Shown one piece after another: positions 46,934 to 58,475 of a stretch of 64,000 nucleotides of DNA (the stretch's first letter is position 1; each line of letters begins with the position of its first letter). The stretch spans positions 508,547,942-508,611,941 of the forward strand of contig NC_081410.1 in assembly GCF_030272615.1 (NCBI RefSeq). Direction: 5' to 3'. This DNA is from Cryptomeria japonica (Eukaryota > Streptophyta > Pinopsida > Cupressales > Cupressaceae). The notes under the pieces were generated by a model that saw only the letters and a list, made by a program, of their open reading frames with translations, made no database searches and was not told where the DNA came from. A program made the translations under genes and the position numbers.

Positions 46934-49023
46934 TACTCCCCACCAATAAGAAAATTCTTGTCCCAAGAATTGCTCCAATGATCAGTCTGATTTCTTTTTG
47001 CTATCATCCTTTGAGTAGGGATCAGATAGTCCCCAAATGTGACCTTCTTCCTTCCTTTCCAACCTGTACTCACATCACAAAATGGATTAGAAACAAAACA
47101 TGCTTTGGTGTGTCCTTGTCTAGGACATGGATGCTCATAACTAGTCTGTACATCTGCTCTTCTCTGATCCACTTGCTGTACCTGCAACTTCTCTTTCACA
47201 TCCACATATCCCTGCTCAACAATAGGACATTTTACTAAACCAATTTGTACAAAAGACAAATCCCATAAATCATCATGAAGAGGACTATTCTTCCTCATAG
47301 TCTGCTGCAAATTAACATCTTCCTTCCAACCAGTATCTTCTTGTTTTTCAACCTGCCTTATCATTGGTAAATGCTCCCCAAAACATATTATAGGATGCTC
47401 TTTCAAGACCCCCAAAGGTAAAGGATTCAACTTATATTTCTGACCATCTTTATGAACCAAATATGTGTTATCAAAACCATCATGTATTGTTCTTCTACTA
47501 TGTTGCCAAGGTCTTCCTAATATCAAATGTGCACAAGTCATAGGGACCACATCACATAACACCTTATCTTGATATGGACCAATAGAAAAATTCACATAAG
47601 ACTTCAAACTAACCTCTACATGCTGTTGTTGGGTGACCCAAGTGGCCTTGTAGGGATTAGGATGGTCAAATGGTACAATTCCTAACTTGGTTATCATATC
47701 AAGAGACACAAGATTACTATGTGATCCTGAATCAATGATTACCTTATATATCTTTCCTTTGCATAAACAAGTAGTTCTAAAGATTGTTACCTTTGGTTCT
47801 TGCTGAAGTTTCTCACCTTGCCTTACCATCAAGAAGTCACCTTCAAGAACTGGGTCTACTCTCTTTGATTCTTCTTTCTTCTCATCTTCTTGTACCATAT
47901 ACACTCTTCTATCTCTGCCTTGTTCTAATTCATTCCACTTAGGGCATCTGAATGATTGGTGCCCAATCTCATTGCAATGAAAACACTTACCTGTAAAGAT
48001 TCCACTTCCTCTTCCTCCTCCAAATCTACCACCTCTAGGGTTGTATCCTCCTCTTGGTTCTGAAAAACTTTCTTTGCCTTTCTCATTGTTGCCTTGCCCT
48101 TGATCTCTATTACCTCTTCCTCTATTAGAAATGCCTCCTCTTCCACCATTACTTGATCTTTCTTGTTTTCTCTTCAACTTCTCCTCAGCCCTAATGGCCA
48201 ACTGATAGCATTCACCCAAGGTTCTAGGTACTTGTAGACCAATCTCATCTTGTAAGTTGTATCTCAAGCCATTTATATACCTGGCTATTTTCTCCTCTTC
48301 TTCCTCATATCCTCCTCTAATACTAAGCTTGTGAAATTGCTCAGTATAAGCCATTACATCCATTTCTTTTTGCTTCAGATTTTGCCTCATCCTCTTCACA
48401 TGAATGGTATAATCAGAAGGTAGGAACTGCTCCTTCATCAAACTTCTCATCCTTGACCATGTAGACACTTTTGTTAATCCTCTTACCATCCTATCATTTT
48501 GAAAACTAGTCCACCATGTCAATGCTGTACCTCTCAACTTTGTCTTTGCAAATTTCACTTTCTTCTCCTCTTCCATTTCTTCAAACTCAAAATAGTTATC
48601 CAAGGCATCAAGCCATCCCAACAACTCTTCACTATCCATCTTCCCCTGATAGATAGGCAAATCAATATGACTCTTACCTCCACTACCTTGTACTGCCTTC
48701 AACAATCTAACCAACCTTCTTTCTTCAGGGTCATCTATGTCATTTGTTGGCTGCTCTTGGTCTGCTACCTCATTCACTTCTTCTTCATCATTGTTCCCTA
48801 TGTTGTCTTGCTCCATTCTTCTTCTTCTATCCCTCTCAAGGTTTTCTATCCTTGCTTGCATATTCTCTCTTTCTCTTCTCCAATGTCTTTCTTCTCTTGC
48901 CTTAGCCTGCTCTCTTGCTGCATCTTGTTCCCTTTTTTCCCTTCTTTCCCTTTCTAGGATTTCCTTCAATTCTTCTAGTTCTCTTGCCAATTGATTCTTA
49001 GGTGCCATAACTACCCTTACCAA
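46720..49023 (-). CDS. gag-protease polyprotein of element E (intact, 767 aa)
   Basis: The only long undamaged ORF in the window. It starts at ATG 49023, about 40 bp after the primer site; a second Met (MAPKNQLARE) lies at 49008. Residues 10-75 are an Arg/Glu-rich coiled coil, 120-285 the Ty3-type capsid region (KLRGTALTWWTSFQNDRMVR; QIAIRAEE-like end), 295-340 a Gly/Arg-rich basic stretch, and ~346 a single knuckle CFHCNEIGHQSFRC. The aspartic protease follows, with KVIIDSGSHSNLVS at ~429 and HLILGRPW at ~500. After it comes a ~200-residue tail I do not recognise, and the last 71 residues (from about DAGASRRANEQ) are encoded by the 3' LTR. Gag makes the particle and the protease cleaves it. 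RT, RNase H and integrase are absent, so movement would need helpers. Confidence 0.93.
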   Translation of the reverse strand: MVRVVMAPKNQLARELEELKEILERERREKREQDAAREQAKAREERHWRRERENMQARIENLERDRRRRMEQDNIGNNDEEEVNEVADQEQPTNDIDDPEERRLVRLLKAVQGSGGKSHIDLPIYQGKMDSEELLGWLDALDNYFEFEEMEEEKKVKFAKTKLRGTALTWWTSFQNDRMVRGLTKVSTWSRMRSLMKEQFLPSDYTIHVKRMRQNLKQKEMDVMAYTEQFHKLSIRGGYEEEEEKIARYINGLRYNLQDEIGLQVPRTLGECYQLAIRAEEKLKRKQERSSNGGRGGISNRGRGNRDQGQGNNEKGKESFSEPRGGYNPRGGRFGGGRGSGIFTGKCFHCNEIGHQSFRCPKWNELEQGRDRRVYMVQEDEKKEESKRVDPVLEGDFLMVRQGEKLQQEPKVTIFRTTCLCKGKIYKVIIDSGSHSNLVSLDMITKLGIVPFDHPNPYKATWVTQQQHVEVSLKSYVNFSIGPYQDKVLCDVVPMTCAHLILGRPWQHSRRTIHDGFDNTYLVHKDGQKYKLNPLPLGVLKEHPIICFGEHLPMIRQVEKQEDTGWKEDVNLQQTMRKNSPLHDDLWDLSFVQIGLVKCPIVEQGYVDVKEKLQVQQVDQRRADVQTSYEHPCPRQGHTKACFVSNPFCDVSTGWKGRKKVTFGDYLIPTQRMIAKRNQTDHWSNSWDKNFLIGGEYDAGASRRANEQRRTPRTKESDMTSLEVNWNVLKPIMAYCNVEFNKLCKSPKGPDKGLRTKMQCNRMMESR
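46934..46944 (-). other. Polypurine tract of element E (inside the ORF)
   Basis: Minus strand GGTGGGGAGTA directly before LTR end TGATGC. It lies within the gag-protease reading frame (codes for IGGEYDAG), so it is under both coding and priming constraint. Confidence 0.75.
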
Positions 49024-49046
49024 ACCTTCACCAGATCTTTTACTGA

Positions 49047-49061
49047 TGCTCTGATACCACT
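49047..49061 (-). other. Primer-binding site of element E
   Basis: Minus strand AGTGGTATCAGAGCA next to the LTR end, tRNA-Met type. Confidence 0.85.
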
Positions 49062-50712
49062 TGATGCAGAGAGATCAACTCTGGAACTCTCCCTAAGGAT
49101 TAAATCAACTCAAGGAGACACATCAAAGGATCCTCTACATGCTAGGTGATTCAAAACCAAACTCAACTCAACACACCCAACCAAGGATAACATCAAAATG
49201 GTTTGTTACAACACCTCTATTGGTCTTAACACATCCCAAACACCATAAGACAAGGTTCTACACACCCCCAAACTCAGACTCAAACTCATAAACCAAACTT
49301 GCTCTTCTAGGCTCTATTCCTTGTAGCCTCCAAATCGGGTATTTTCAACTTTTCTCCAAATCATCCCAAAAAACTTGACAAAAAATTACATATTTAGACA
49401 CCCATTTGGATGTTACACAACATATCAGAAAACCAATATAGGTTGTTTTGGACGGACTCTTTGCTGTCCTCAAATGTGCCCCTTTTTAGCCTTAAAAGCC
49501 ACCCACTTTACAAAGGAAGTACCAAAAACACTTAACAATAGATTAGACCCTTTTTTACAGTCTCTTATTATGTTCCCAAACCAAGGATTTTTCAGGTCTT
49601 AGGTCTTGGTTGCACTCCTAGATACCCAAACACCAAAAAACTCACTAAATCACCCTTTTCCCTAGGGCTTTCTAGAAATATCACTTCCAATCACTTCCAA
49701 GGCTCAACCAAAGTTCAAAAACCTTTAAAATGGTGTGTCTAGACACTTCAATGTATAAAATACCCCCCTTGTTCAATTAGATTCTCTGCTGCTACACTCT
49801 AGCCTTCATTTTCACTCATTTCCAGTCACTTTTCTTCAACTTTCATGCAACTTTCATGGTGTACACCTGCACTCTTCACTCCTTCCTGTCAATCATGGGT
49901 TAGTAAACTATTGTACATGTTATTTGGCATCCATCCTATGAGAATCAGACCTGTACATTCATAGGATGGATCCTTACATGCTTGGAAATTCACAAATTAG
50001 TGAAAAAAATCACTGTCTTTTCTGGGACAGTCAGCAATAAATAAAAATATGATACTTTCAAGACTTCAAAAATGCACTCAATACATCAAAGTAATAACCA
50101 ATAAACCCCCAATGTACAGAAATGATGATCCCTTAGCCTTTCAATGCAAAGAAAGCATGAAAAAACAAGGATTTGACAGCAAATAAAGAGTTTTTTAATT
50201 AATTTTCTGAGACAGTCCGTACAAGTCCGTACCAGCATCATCCAACCACACAAAAATTACTTTAGAGACTTTATAAGACCTTCCCCAACCAACTCCAACC
50301 AATCTCCAACTAATCCAAGTGATTAAAATGTCAAAACAACTCTAAAACTTATTTCCCACCAAAACTGGAACTAGTTGTTGAAATTCAAAATTTGAATTTT
50401 CAACTTTATTTCTAATACTTTTAATCAACTAAAACCTATCCCATTCAACTTATTTTGACATAATAAGATCATTAAATCACAATAAACCCCTATCCAGCCT
50501 ATCTAGACTCCATCATCCTATTACATTGCATTTTGGTCCTTAGGCCTTTATCAGGACCTTTAGGACTTTTACATAATTTATTGAATTCAACATTACAATA
50601 GGCCATTATAGGCTTCAAAACATTCCAATTGACCTCTAGTGATGTCATATCACTCTCCTTAGTCCTTGGTGTCCTCCTTTGTTCATTTGCCCTCCTGGAT
50701 GCTCCGGCATCA
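49062..50712 (-). repeat. 5' LTR of element E
   Basis: 1,651 bp, TGATGCAGAG to CCGGCATCA, nearly identical to 45282-46933. Confidence 0.95.
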
Positions 50713-51425
50713 AACACAAACATCGTCTACCGGCACTGGCAGACACAACAAAGGCACATTCACCGGTATCCAGATTACACTGGCAATGAAGTATACTGGC
50801 TCTCAGACCAACATGAGACAAATTTTTGTTTATATGATTTATATTGTAAATGTAATTAATTATGATGACATGATGTATTGTAAAGACTCATCTATGTATG
50901 AGATCTTATAGATCATTTTGCATTGAGAAGGATAGGTGATTATTATTATTGGTATATGTAAGACAACATAAGGTTTTGGTTAAGGTATCTAACTGAGCTT
51001 AAACCAGTACTGAACCAAGCATTAGAGATGCTATTTTGAGCAGTACATTGTATTGGATTTAATTATCCATTTTTTAGTTAGTGAGACTATTCTATTAAGT
51101 AGTAAGCTCTAGGCTATTGGCCTTCCTGCGTGTGCAGGCCCATGTTGTAAGTGACATTTATTCATATTGGCTAGTGAGTAAATATTGTGGGTCACAAAAC
51201 CCACTGAGGTTTTTTCCCACAACGGGTTTCCTCACCAAAATATCTTATGTTATGGTGTGCATTTATGCAGTCTCTGTTATTTCTATTTGCTGCATTATTT
51301 CTTGTTTACTATTACATTAATTTAAGCTACAAAGTTGTAAATAAGTTCAAATATTCCACTAACCGGTTAGACATTGATTCACTCCCCCCCTCTCAGTGTC
51401 TTTGGGAATGTAATTGCATCTAACA
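50713..51425 (+). repeat. 3' LTR of element B, second piece
   Basis: Resumes with the duplicated AACAC and continues to GCATCTAACA. It is followed by target duplication AGGGG at 51426-51430. Confidence 0.92.
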
Positions 51426-51430
51426 AGGGG

Positions 51431-51691
51431 ATCTATTATTTGGGAGTTAAAGGATGTGGTAATCCAATAAATAAAGGATTTAGCCCAAAGCTACACCCTT
51501 CTAAGGGTTATGAGCTAGCTTGATGGAGTTTCATGTAATTGAAGATTTGTTCCTTCGAAGTAAAATATGTAAGAAAATGTGTATTTGTGTTATATAATCA
51601 ACATGTTTTGTTTTATTTTTTATGTCAACCTTTAGGGGGGTCCTTTGAAAATGTGCAATTTGTGTTATGCCAATGGTACATTTGTAAAAAT
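51431..51691. other. No gene seen
   Basis: Flank of element B, continuous with 36162 before the insertion. Nothing recognised. Confidence 0.5.
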
Positions 51692-52990
51692 TGAAGAACA
51701 CAAGTGATCACTAAGAGGGGAAGTGAATCAGTGATATCCTAAAACTTTTAATCTAAAAGTGCATACACCAAAGATAATGCAAATAGATGAAATTTACACA
51801 CATATACACACAAGAGGCATGGCACATAACACATAGATATACGAGGAAAACCCAAAGTGGGAAAATCCTCGATAAGAGTAGCTACTGGAGTCTACTGCTC
51901 CAGTCCAACCATACAATGAAAATTTATTACAATATGTTTTAGGGCACCAACCCAATGAGAACCAACCCTTGAAGTTTATTGGGAACAACCCAAAGGAGAA
52001 CCAACCCCTTCTTTAAGAACCCACTCCAAGATTGCAATGAAGATGAATTAAAAATACAATTTGTCACCTATGAGTTTTTGTAACATACTATTTGACCTCC
52101 TCTTCTGTGATGTTGGACTCTCTACACCTTGGTCTACTTCATCTCTTCAACTCTTTGTCTTCTCCACTCTCTAGATTTTTTAACAACTTACTATTCTTCT
52201 CTTAAGATTGACTTGACTCCTTTTTTCACTATGATCTTAGACTTAAATATCTCCTACATACTCTTTGTTTATCTCCGCTAATGTCCTATGATCTTTGCAC
52301 TCTATCTTTTCCACTGATTACTTTCTCTTCTCTACCTCTCAAAGTGTATATAACACACTGTGTTATGTTCCTTTCTCTACATTCTCTTGTATTTGATCTC
52401 TACTATCCACTTCCCAGATTGCCAACTAATTTCTTTGATCCCCTCTACTTTGCCTTTGAACTAATTCTTATCTCCTCTACACTTCTGACTAATCCTTTAC
52501 AAGGTTATGACTTCACTAGCTTTGTGTTATGCATGTATTTGCTACACTACCTTCTCTGCAACCTCTTACTTTTTCTCTATTGTATATCTTATGTTTCTAT
52601 AGGGCTTCTGCTTCTACACTTTGCAGCTCATATGACACCTTCCTCTACTACAAAAACATCCATCCTAATCATTTTCTTGGTTGTTATCTCCACTCTTTAA
52701 GGATTTTCCCTCCAAATTGTGATAGGTTGTTCCATCCAGACTTTCCTTCTGGAAACTACATTCCCCAAAACTGATTTTCCTTTTTACCAACTCAAATATC
52801 ACACCTTCTTCCTAGAAAATCCTACAATTCACAATATGCACAATATTTTCCCTCCAAGTAATCAATTTAAAAATTGATCTTCTCAGTCTCTAAGATATCC
52901 CATCTCCATGTTGAATTCATTCTCTGTACATTCTATGTAGACAATTAGCCATCAGTAATAAATATATCCCCTTAATATCCTTCTGAATTT
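51692..52990 (-). repeat. Probable degenerate LTR related to the element C type
   Basis: Begins GTGATCACTAAGAGGGGAAGTGAATCAGTGA-like (compare C's LTR at 15285-15317: CACTAAGAGG, GGTGAATCAGTGAC), followed by GAGGAAAACCCAAAGTGGG, the counterpart of GTGGAAAACCCAAATAGG. The rest is a long pyrimidine-rich stretch. The right boundary is uncertain, and no primer site or coding region is attached. Confidence 0.4.
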
Positions 52991-53847
52991 TGATTGTATT
53001 TTTGAACATGGATTACTATATTTAGTAATCTTGGATTTCATTTTCTTCCTCGAGCTCCAAAAGAAAAATTTTTGCAACTAGGTTGCCATAAATGTTCTTC
53101 ATCTCCTCTTGGAATAGCTCTAATTGGATGGACAACAAATTTATTTATCACAATATCTCTATGCAATGCCCTTTGTCATTTGGATGCATCACCATTCATT
53201 TTGAGAGCACCACGATATCTGAATCTGCTTATCTATCTTCTTGTCAATCAAAGTCAACCCACTACATGGATGATATGTCTATCTGGCTACACCCGTAGTG
53301 TCAAAATCTTCATATAGGTCTGTAGGTCAACCACAGTCAAGCATCTGCATGGAAAATTCAACTATTGGGTTGCATACGTGGCATCGAAATCCTTCCATTT
53401 GCTTATATTTTGTAGTTGAATAATTTTGTGCAGTCGCATTTCTTGTCATACCAAAGAGAACATATCTCTATGTCTCCCATGGGCCTACAAAGGGAAATAA
53501 AAGTCTTGCCAAACTATGAGGTTATGCCAAAAAAGATAAGTGACCCTTGCACAAACATGTCACTACATGGGTGGACCAAGGAATGTGAGCCAGCAAGATG
53601 ATGTCGAGCAAGATGATGAAATCACTTCTCTCTCTATGGGCCCCACTAATTACACATATTTATCCGTGTTGACTGACAAATACTGATGTGATAGTAAATG
53701 TTTCATACCAAAGCATTTAATCTTCCTCGTGGGCCCCAATTTGACTCACATAGCCAAGAGGAGTAGAGAGTCACCCCAACAAAGGAGGTCATGCTGAAAG
53801 AGAGAAGACATGCCCCATGAAACAAGCCACTTCCATGGAGAACCTAT
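52991..53847. other. No gene seen
   Basis: Moderately GC-richer than the surroundings (GGGCCCCAC at 53639 and 53732) but without a recognised protein or repeat end. Short open frames here look fortuitous. Confidence 0.45.
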
Positions 53848-54796
53848 TGTCACTCAAATTGCACTCGTAATGCACAAGCTGAAAGCTCAAGCAACTTAGT
53901 GACACATGGGATAATTCTCAAGCCTGTGGGTTGCCTACAAAGAGAATTAACCTCCAGATGAAGGGTTTGTTCCCTATGAATAACTCTAAATCTTTACTAA
54001 GAAAAGGGATAGGAAAACTAAAAATGAAAATAGAATGACTTGTAAATACTAAACAAAGGTGAAGCATCAATAAGATATCTTAAGATGAAAGAGATACACT
54101 CCTAAAAACACCAATCTTCACAAATAGACTTATGGTTCATAGAATATAAATATTTCATGCAAAGGATTTAAACTTCAAGAAATTGAAAGGAAAGAGAAAT
54201 TTCACAATCAACCAAACGAACCAATTTATCACAATGCACAACATGTGACTTATAAATGAGACAAATAAGTTAAAGGTTATTTAAACAATAACACAATAAA
54301 CTAACTCTCAATCATGAATAAGAAAATGAACTGTAAAGACATAAGGCATAAGCTGATAATTTTTTATTCATAATTTTGTCATAAAACTGCATATGACCTA
54401 CAAGAATGTATCCTCTACTTAAACTAGCCAAGGAATCATCAAGAACTAGTGAAGAAAGATAACAAAATTTCACTTTATACAAAAGCCTTCCAAAAGGTAG
54501 AGGAAAGATAACTTCAGAATGACTGAAGCTAAACTGCCACTAAAAATATCTTTTCTGAAAATGATCCTCTCGTAGAAATAAAAGCCACCCAAAAAGGCTT
54601 CAACACATGTAAACAAAACTCATGCAATTCAGTTCAAACTCTTAGTCAACAAAAGGTTGACCCATATGGCACCCAAAATCAAGCCTTATCTCCTCAAGAT
54701 CACGAGAAAGACTCATGCAGACTTTCTCTGAGCTAGGTAACCAGACCTCAAACTACCTGATGGCTTTTCTTCTCATTTTGTATGGATCTCTAGATG
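53848..54796 (-). repeat. 3' LTR of element G (part that matches the 5' copy)
   Basis: It matches 63053-64000 base for base apart from scattered changes. The LTR continues further right but its inner end cannot be placed, because the other copy leaves the window. Confidence 0.88.
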
Positions 54797-55242
54797 CTAC
54801 TTTGTCTGCTAACACTTTCAGCTTCTGACTGTAACTAGCATTGAAACAATTATTCTGATGCCTGATGACATTTTCTAAACTGGGTACCCACTCCATAGAT
54901 TTCTTTGATGGGCCCTACCACTTGGTCACTACGCCGTGGCGAATAAACACTGTGCATCTTTCAATCACAGTATAGCGACCACCACTAAATCTTCAAGAAC
55001 CTGTTCGGTATATATCTCTTTTGAGTTGCTCTCTTTGTCTGTGCCATGGTGTTTCCACACGTCAACCACTAGTTCACTCGCGGTTCCACCTTGTCTACCA
55101 TCTAGTCCACCACAAGACTTGGTTCTTCATCTACTCTTTGCTACATGGTGCATTCTCATTCATTTTGAGCCAGCCTAGATGGCCACCTTAAATGCCAAGT
55201 CACCAATTGCTATGTCGCAGGGGATAACCATCGAGCATCTTC

Positions 55243-55444
55243 ATCATGCGGTATAGCAATGGCCATTGATCTGCCCTCAATCTGCTTGATCTTTAACACC
55301 TTAGCTGCTCACCTTTACCGCACATACTTTATCACCAAGTCATGGAGATAACTGGCAAGCTTCTTTCTATAGCGGTATAGCAATAGACCTTAGATCTTTC
55401 GGAGTACCATTGATCTCCTCTCAACTTGCTTGACCTTTAACCCC
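55243..55444. repeat. Diverged ~130-bp tandem duplication
   Basis: GCGGTATAGCAATGG with following CTCAATCTGCTTGATCTTTA (55247-55295) recurs as GCGGTATAGCAATAG with CTCAACTTGCTTGACCTTTA (55374-55440). Confidence 0.6.
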
Positions 55445-55682
55445 GACTGATATTCTCTCTTCTGCCACATATCAACATGTGTCACCCCCTGATTGGCTCC
55501 GGAGATCCGCCTAGGCACCACCTGTCTATCGGGTCTACCATGCATCTTGTTCTATTGGATATCATTCTTTCGCCCAAACTACTCCCTCAGTGAGTCATTT
55601 ACAAGTCTCATAGAACCTGCAGTTTCATCGATATCTTTATTTATTGTTGGGACTACTTCTAATTTCTTTGATATACCCTAAG

Positions 55683-55812
55683 TGGATAGAACTGAGCCTT
55701 CCATGAAACCTTTTTGGGACTCATCGCGGCCAAGGTCTACTCGATATTGATGGAACTGAGCCTTCGGTGAAACCTTTTTGGGACTCATCGCGGCCAAGGT
55801 CTGCTCGATGCC
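55683..55812. repeat. 64-bp tandem duplication, two copies
   Basis: Units 55683-55747 and 55748-55812 share AACTGAGCCTTC and GACTCATCGCGGCCAAGG, with a few substitutions between copies. Confidence 0.85.
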
Positions 55813-56705
55813 ATTCATACGTGCCATGTCACCAGCCATAGAACTGCCACCTGTCTACCACCTATCCTTGGTCTTATACTCTCTTCCCCACCACATCATC
55901 ATTCGCCAAGTCGCAATGATATCCAGTGAGCATCTATCCATTGTGACAGCCTTTGGATGACCGCAATCTATGTCCGATCTTCCTTACTTGCTCACTCTTT
56001 AAGCTTTTCCTACCAGTCGGTCACAAAATTAGGACACCTTGAGATGTACGCACATGTGAGGTCCACTGAGCGATGATTCTCTTCTTATCAAAAGCCCGTA
56101 AGCTTTGACACTATAGTTATATGTGACTTTAGTTCTAAATACAAAAATGCTCCTCTTCGCGACCAATGTGGGATAAATGTTATTCATGCCTAGCGACTGA
56201 AAAATGCTTGGAAGTTCCTCTAGCCTTTTAAAACCTTCTTTGGTGCCCAAGTAAAAACTTTACACAAGCCGATTACATTTTCTCTGAGTTTCTTTTGGCT
56301 TTTCATCAGCTACGCAAGGAATTTGGCAATACACTTGCCAACATGGATTTGCTTGAAGGTTTTAATAGGCCATGCTATTTCATGTACAATGGAGCATAAA
56401 TATCTCTATGATTTACAACATGCTGAGATCAACCCTTATGGGAGCCACATTTTAACCCACATGATGTCTTACTTTCCTATATCTGCACGTGAAGCAAACA
56501 AGTTAGACAGAAAGAGCGCATTTTTTATTTCTCCTTCATCTACTCTGCAGCATGAGAACAAAACAAAATAGGAAAACTAAGAAAAAACAAGTGGTGCTGC
56601 CTAGAACAGAAACCACAAAATTGTGCACAAGCACTTATTGAAAAATAGAAAAACAAAACAAAAAACAAAAAATGCATCGACACTTATTAACTAAAATGAA
56701 ATCTC

Positions 56706-57990
56706 AAAGGCAAGCTTTTAGATGAATCCCATTAACTGGGGTTGGAAGGGTTTCACCATTCAATTTTGAAAGCTAAAAATCATTATGTTGTTTTTTCTCA
56801 GTAATGATGTATGGGCCATCCCATATGGCATGAAATTTAGTATGCTTTCCAGGATTACTCTTTAGATCATCCCAGATTAAAACAAAATCTCCCTCATTGA
56901 AAACTGTCAGAGCTTCCTTCCTGTCAAAAGTCCTCTTCATCTGGGCTTGATGATTTTCAATAGTCAACAATACTTGCTTTCTCACCTCCTCGAACTCCAT
57001 TAGTTCTTCCAACGTAACCTACATGGGTTCTTCTTGCAACATTTCTAGCTCTCTATTCAGAGTTAGTGTAGGCATTTCAACTGAAATTGGGAGTCTTGCC
57101 TCTTTACCATAAATGAGGACATAGGAAGATATACCTATAGCTCTCTTAGGGGTGATTCTATCAGCTCACAATGCATGTTTAAGCTAGGTGTGCCAAATTC
57201 TCTGATTATCTTCTATTTTCCTCTTGATTATCCTAATCAAGTTCTTATTAGTAGACTCAGGTTGTCCATTACCGTGAGGGTAATAATTGGATGAAGTACT
57301 AAAAAATATGATGTTCTAGACAACCCAATCAGTAATCTTAAATCCTACAAAGCTAATGCCTTGTCTGAAATAATAGAATCAAGGATACCAAACCTTGCTA
57401 CTAAGTCCTAATAAAAGTTTAGGACTACACTTTCATTTGCCTCCTTCAAGGGTACAACTTCAGTCCACTTGGTAAAGTAATCAATGGCTATCAAGATCCA
57501 TTTATGAGTAATCAATGGCTATCAAGATCCATTTATGCCCAGAACTTGAAGGTGGATTGATGACTCCCATAAAATCAAGACCCCACTTCATGAATGGTTG
57601 TTCAACTTGAATAGGTTGCAAGGGTAAAGCTACCATATTCTATTTTCCTATAAATAGTGCACAATTCTTACATTTCCTTACCAAAGCATATGCATCTTTA
57701 TGCAAATTAGGCCAAAAATATCTTGCCCTCATGATCTTTAATGTTGTAGTCTATGGTGCAAAGTGACCGCTAGCTGGTCCATTATGGAATTCCTCTAATA
57801 TTCTCTCAGTTTGATATGAATCTATGCATCTTAAGAATACACCATTATAATCTTTTCTAAACAAAATTCCATCGAAAATGATATAAGGAATAGCTTGAAG
57901 TCTATAGTATATTCGTTTAGCATTGTTTAGGCCTTTAGGACACTCACTAGTCTGAATAAATTCATCATTTCTTGCACCCAACTTGTAGGA
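56706..57990 (-). pseudogene. Integrase region of element G
   Basis: The minus strand shows the zinc-binding HHCC part (FHNGPASGHFAP, then ARYFWPNLHKDAYALVRKCK), the start of the catalytic core (MKWGLDFMGVINPPSSSGHK), GNGQPESTNKNLIRIIKRKI near the Glu of the DDE triad, and the C-terminal GPY/F-type module (KFHAIWDGPYIITEKK) ending near 56706. A duplicated 31-bp stretch at 57479-57538 disrupts the core. Integrase inserts the cDNA into the genome; this copy is inactive. Confidence 0.85.
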
Positions 57991-58041
57991 GGTGTTGCTA
58001 CAACAATTGGCTCATTATCTTCATGAAATGGGACAACTTCT

Positions 58042-58475
58042 TCACCCTCTTGTTTGGTGTTTTTTGTTGTGACCAGAAAGTTGTTCAAATAGTCCCTTAC
58101 CTCTAATCAGCTTCGTTACCTTGATATTGACGTCATAATCCATCACTTTCATGATCCAACAAGCTCTTTTGTCATTAAGATCTCGATTTAACAAAAAATC
58201 TTTTGTACTAGGACAAGCAACCATTAGGTGAATTTTGTTATTTGAAAGCATGTGTCTAAATTTTCATAGACTTCTAATGACTGCTAATGCATGTTTCTCA
58301 AAAAAAGAATAATTTTGTTTGTACCCTTCTAGGCCTTGGCTAAACAATTCTATTGGTTGCTCCAATCCCTCGTCATTCTGTTGAATCAACATAGCTAAAA
58401 TAGTATCAAAAGTACCAAAAGCATATAATATAAAATCTTCTGCAAAGTATGGATTAATCAAAGTAGGTGCTGATG
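58042..58475 (-). pseudogene. RNase H following RT (element G)
   Basis: RVT-associated RNase H of the Ty3 type: FILYAFGTFDTILAMLIQQN (family Asp replaced), YSFFEKHALAVIRSL, then the connection LLNRDLNDKRACWIMKVMDY. Stops lie near 58262 and at the end. It is the native RNase H, directly after RT. Confidence 0.75.

Larger units (their letters stand above)
45282..50712 (-). mobile_element. Ty3/gypsy-type non-autonomous element E (gag-protease only)
   Basis: A complete 5,431-bp element with target duplication AACAC (45277-45281; 50713-50717), ends TGATGC...GCATCA, and two LTRs of about 1,651 bp with only some twenty differences by eye (about 98-99% identical). Its internal region, only 2.1 kb, holds one intact gag-protease ORF and no RT, RNase H or integrase. 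It is the youngest element here, since it sits inside B and its ORF is open. Confidence 0.95.
36168..51425 (+). mobile_element. LTR retrotransposon B (non-autonomous, gag + ORF2) with two nested insertions
   Basis: Target duplication AGGGG at 36163-36167 and 51426-51430. Without insertions F and E it is about 6.6 kb: LTR (~808 bp), primer site, four-knuckle gag, ORF2, polypurine tract, LTR. No polymerase genes belong to it; the Copia RT inside its 5' LTR is on the opposite strand and belongs to F. Same family as element A. Confidence 0.93.
54797..56705 (-). other. Rest of 3' LTR and 3' untranslated region of element G
   Basis: No protein recognised. GC-richer than most of the window, with local duplications (see 55243-55444 and 55683-55812). 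A purine-rich minus-strand run GTGGTGGGGAAGAGAGT at 55869-55885 could be a polypurine tract, but no CA end lies next to it. Confidence 0.4.

Noticed and set aside
48499-48957. Hydrophobic plus frame within element E
   Set aside because: Antisense of the intact Glu/Arg/Lys-rich gag.
50499-50723. Minus frame encoding the gag-protease tail in the 5' LTR of E
   Set aside because: The 5' LTR copy of the C-terminal codons. It is not a separate gene, as it lacks the upstream part.
52281-52774. Two overlapping plus frames in the pyrimidine-rich stretch
   Set aside because: Low-complexity Leu/Ser/Phe composition, no motif, inside a probable minus-strand LTR.
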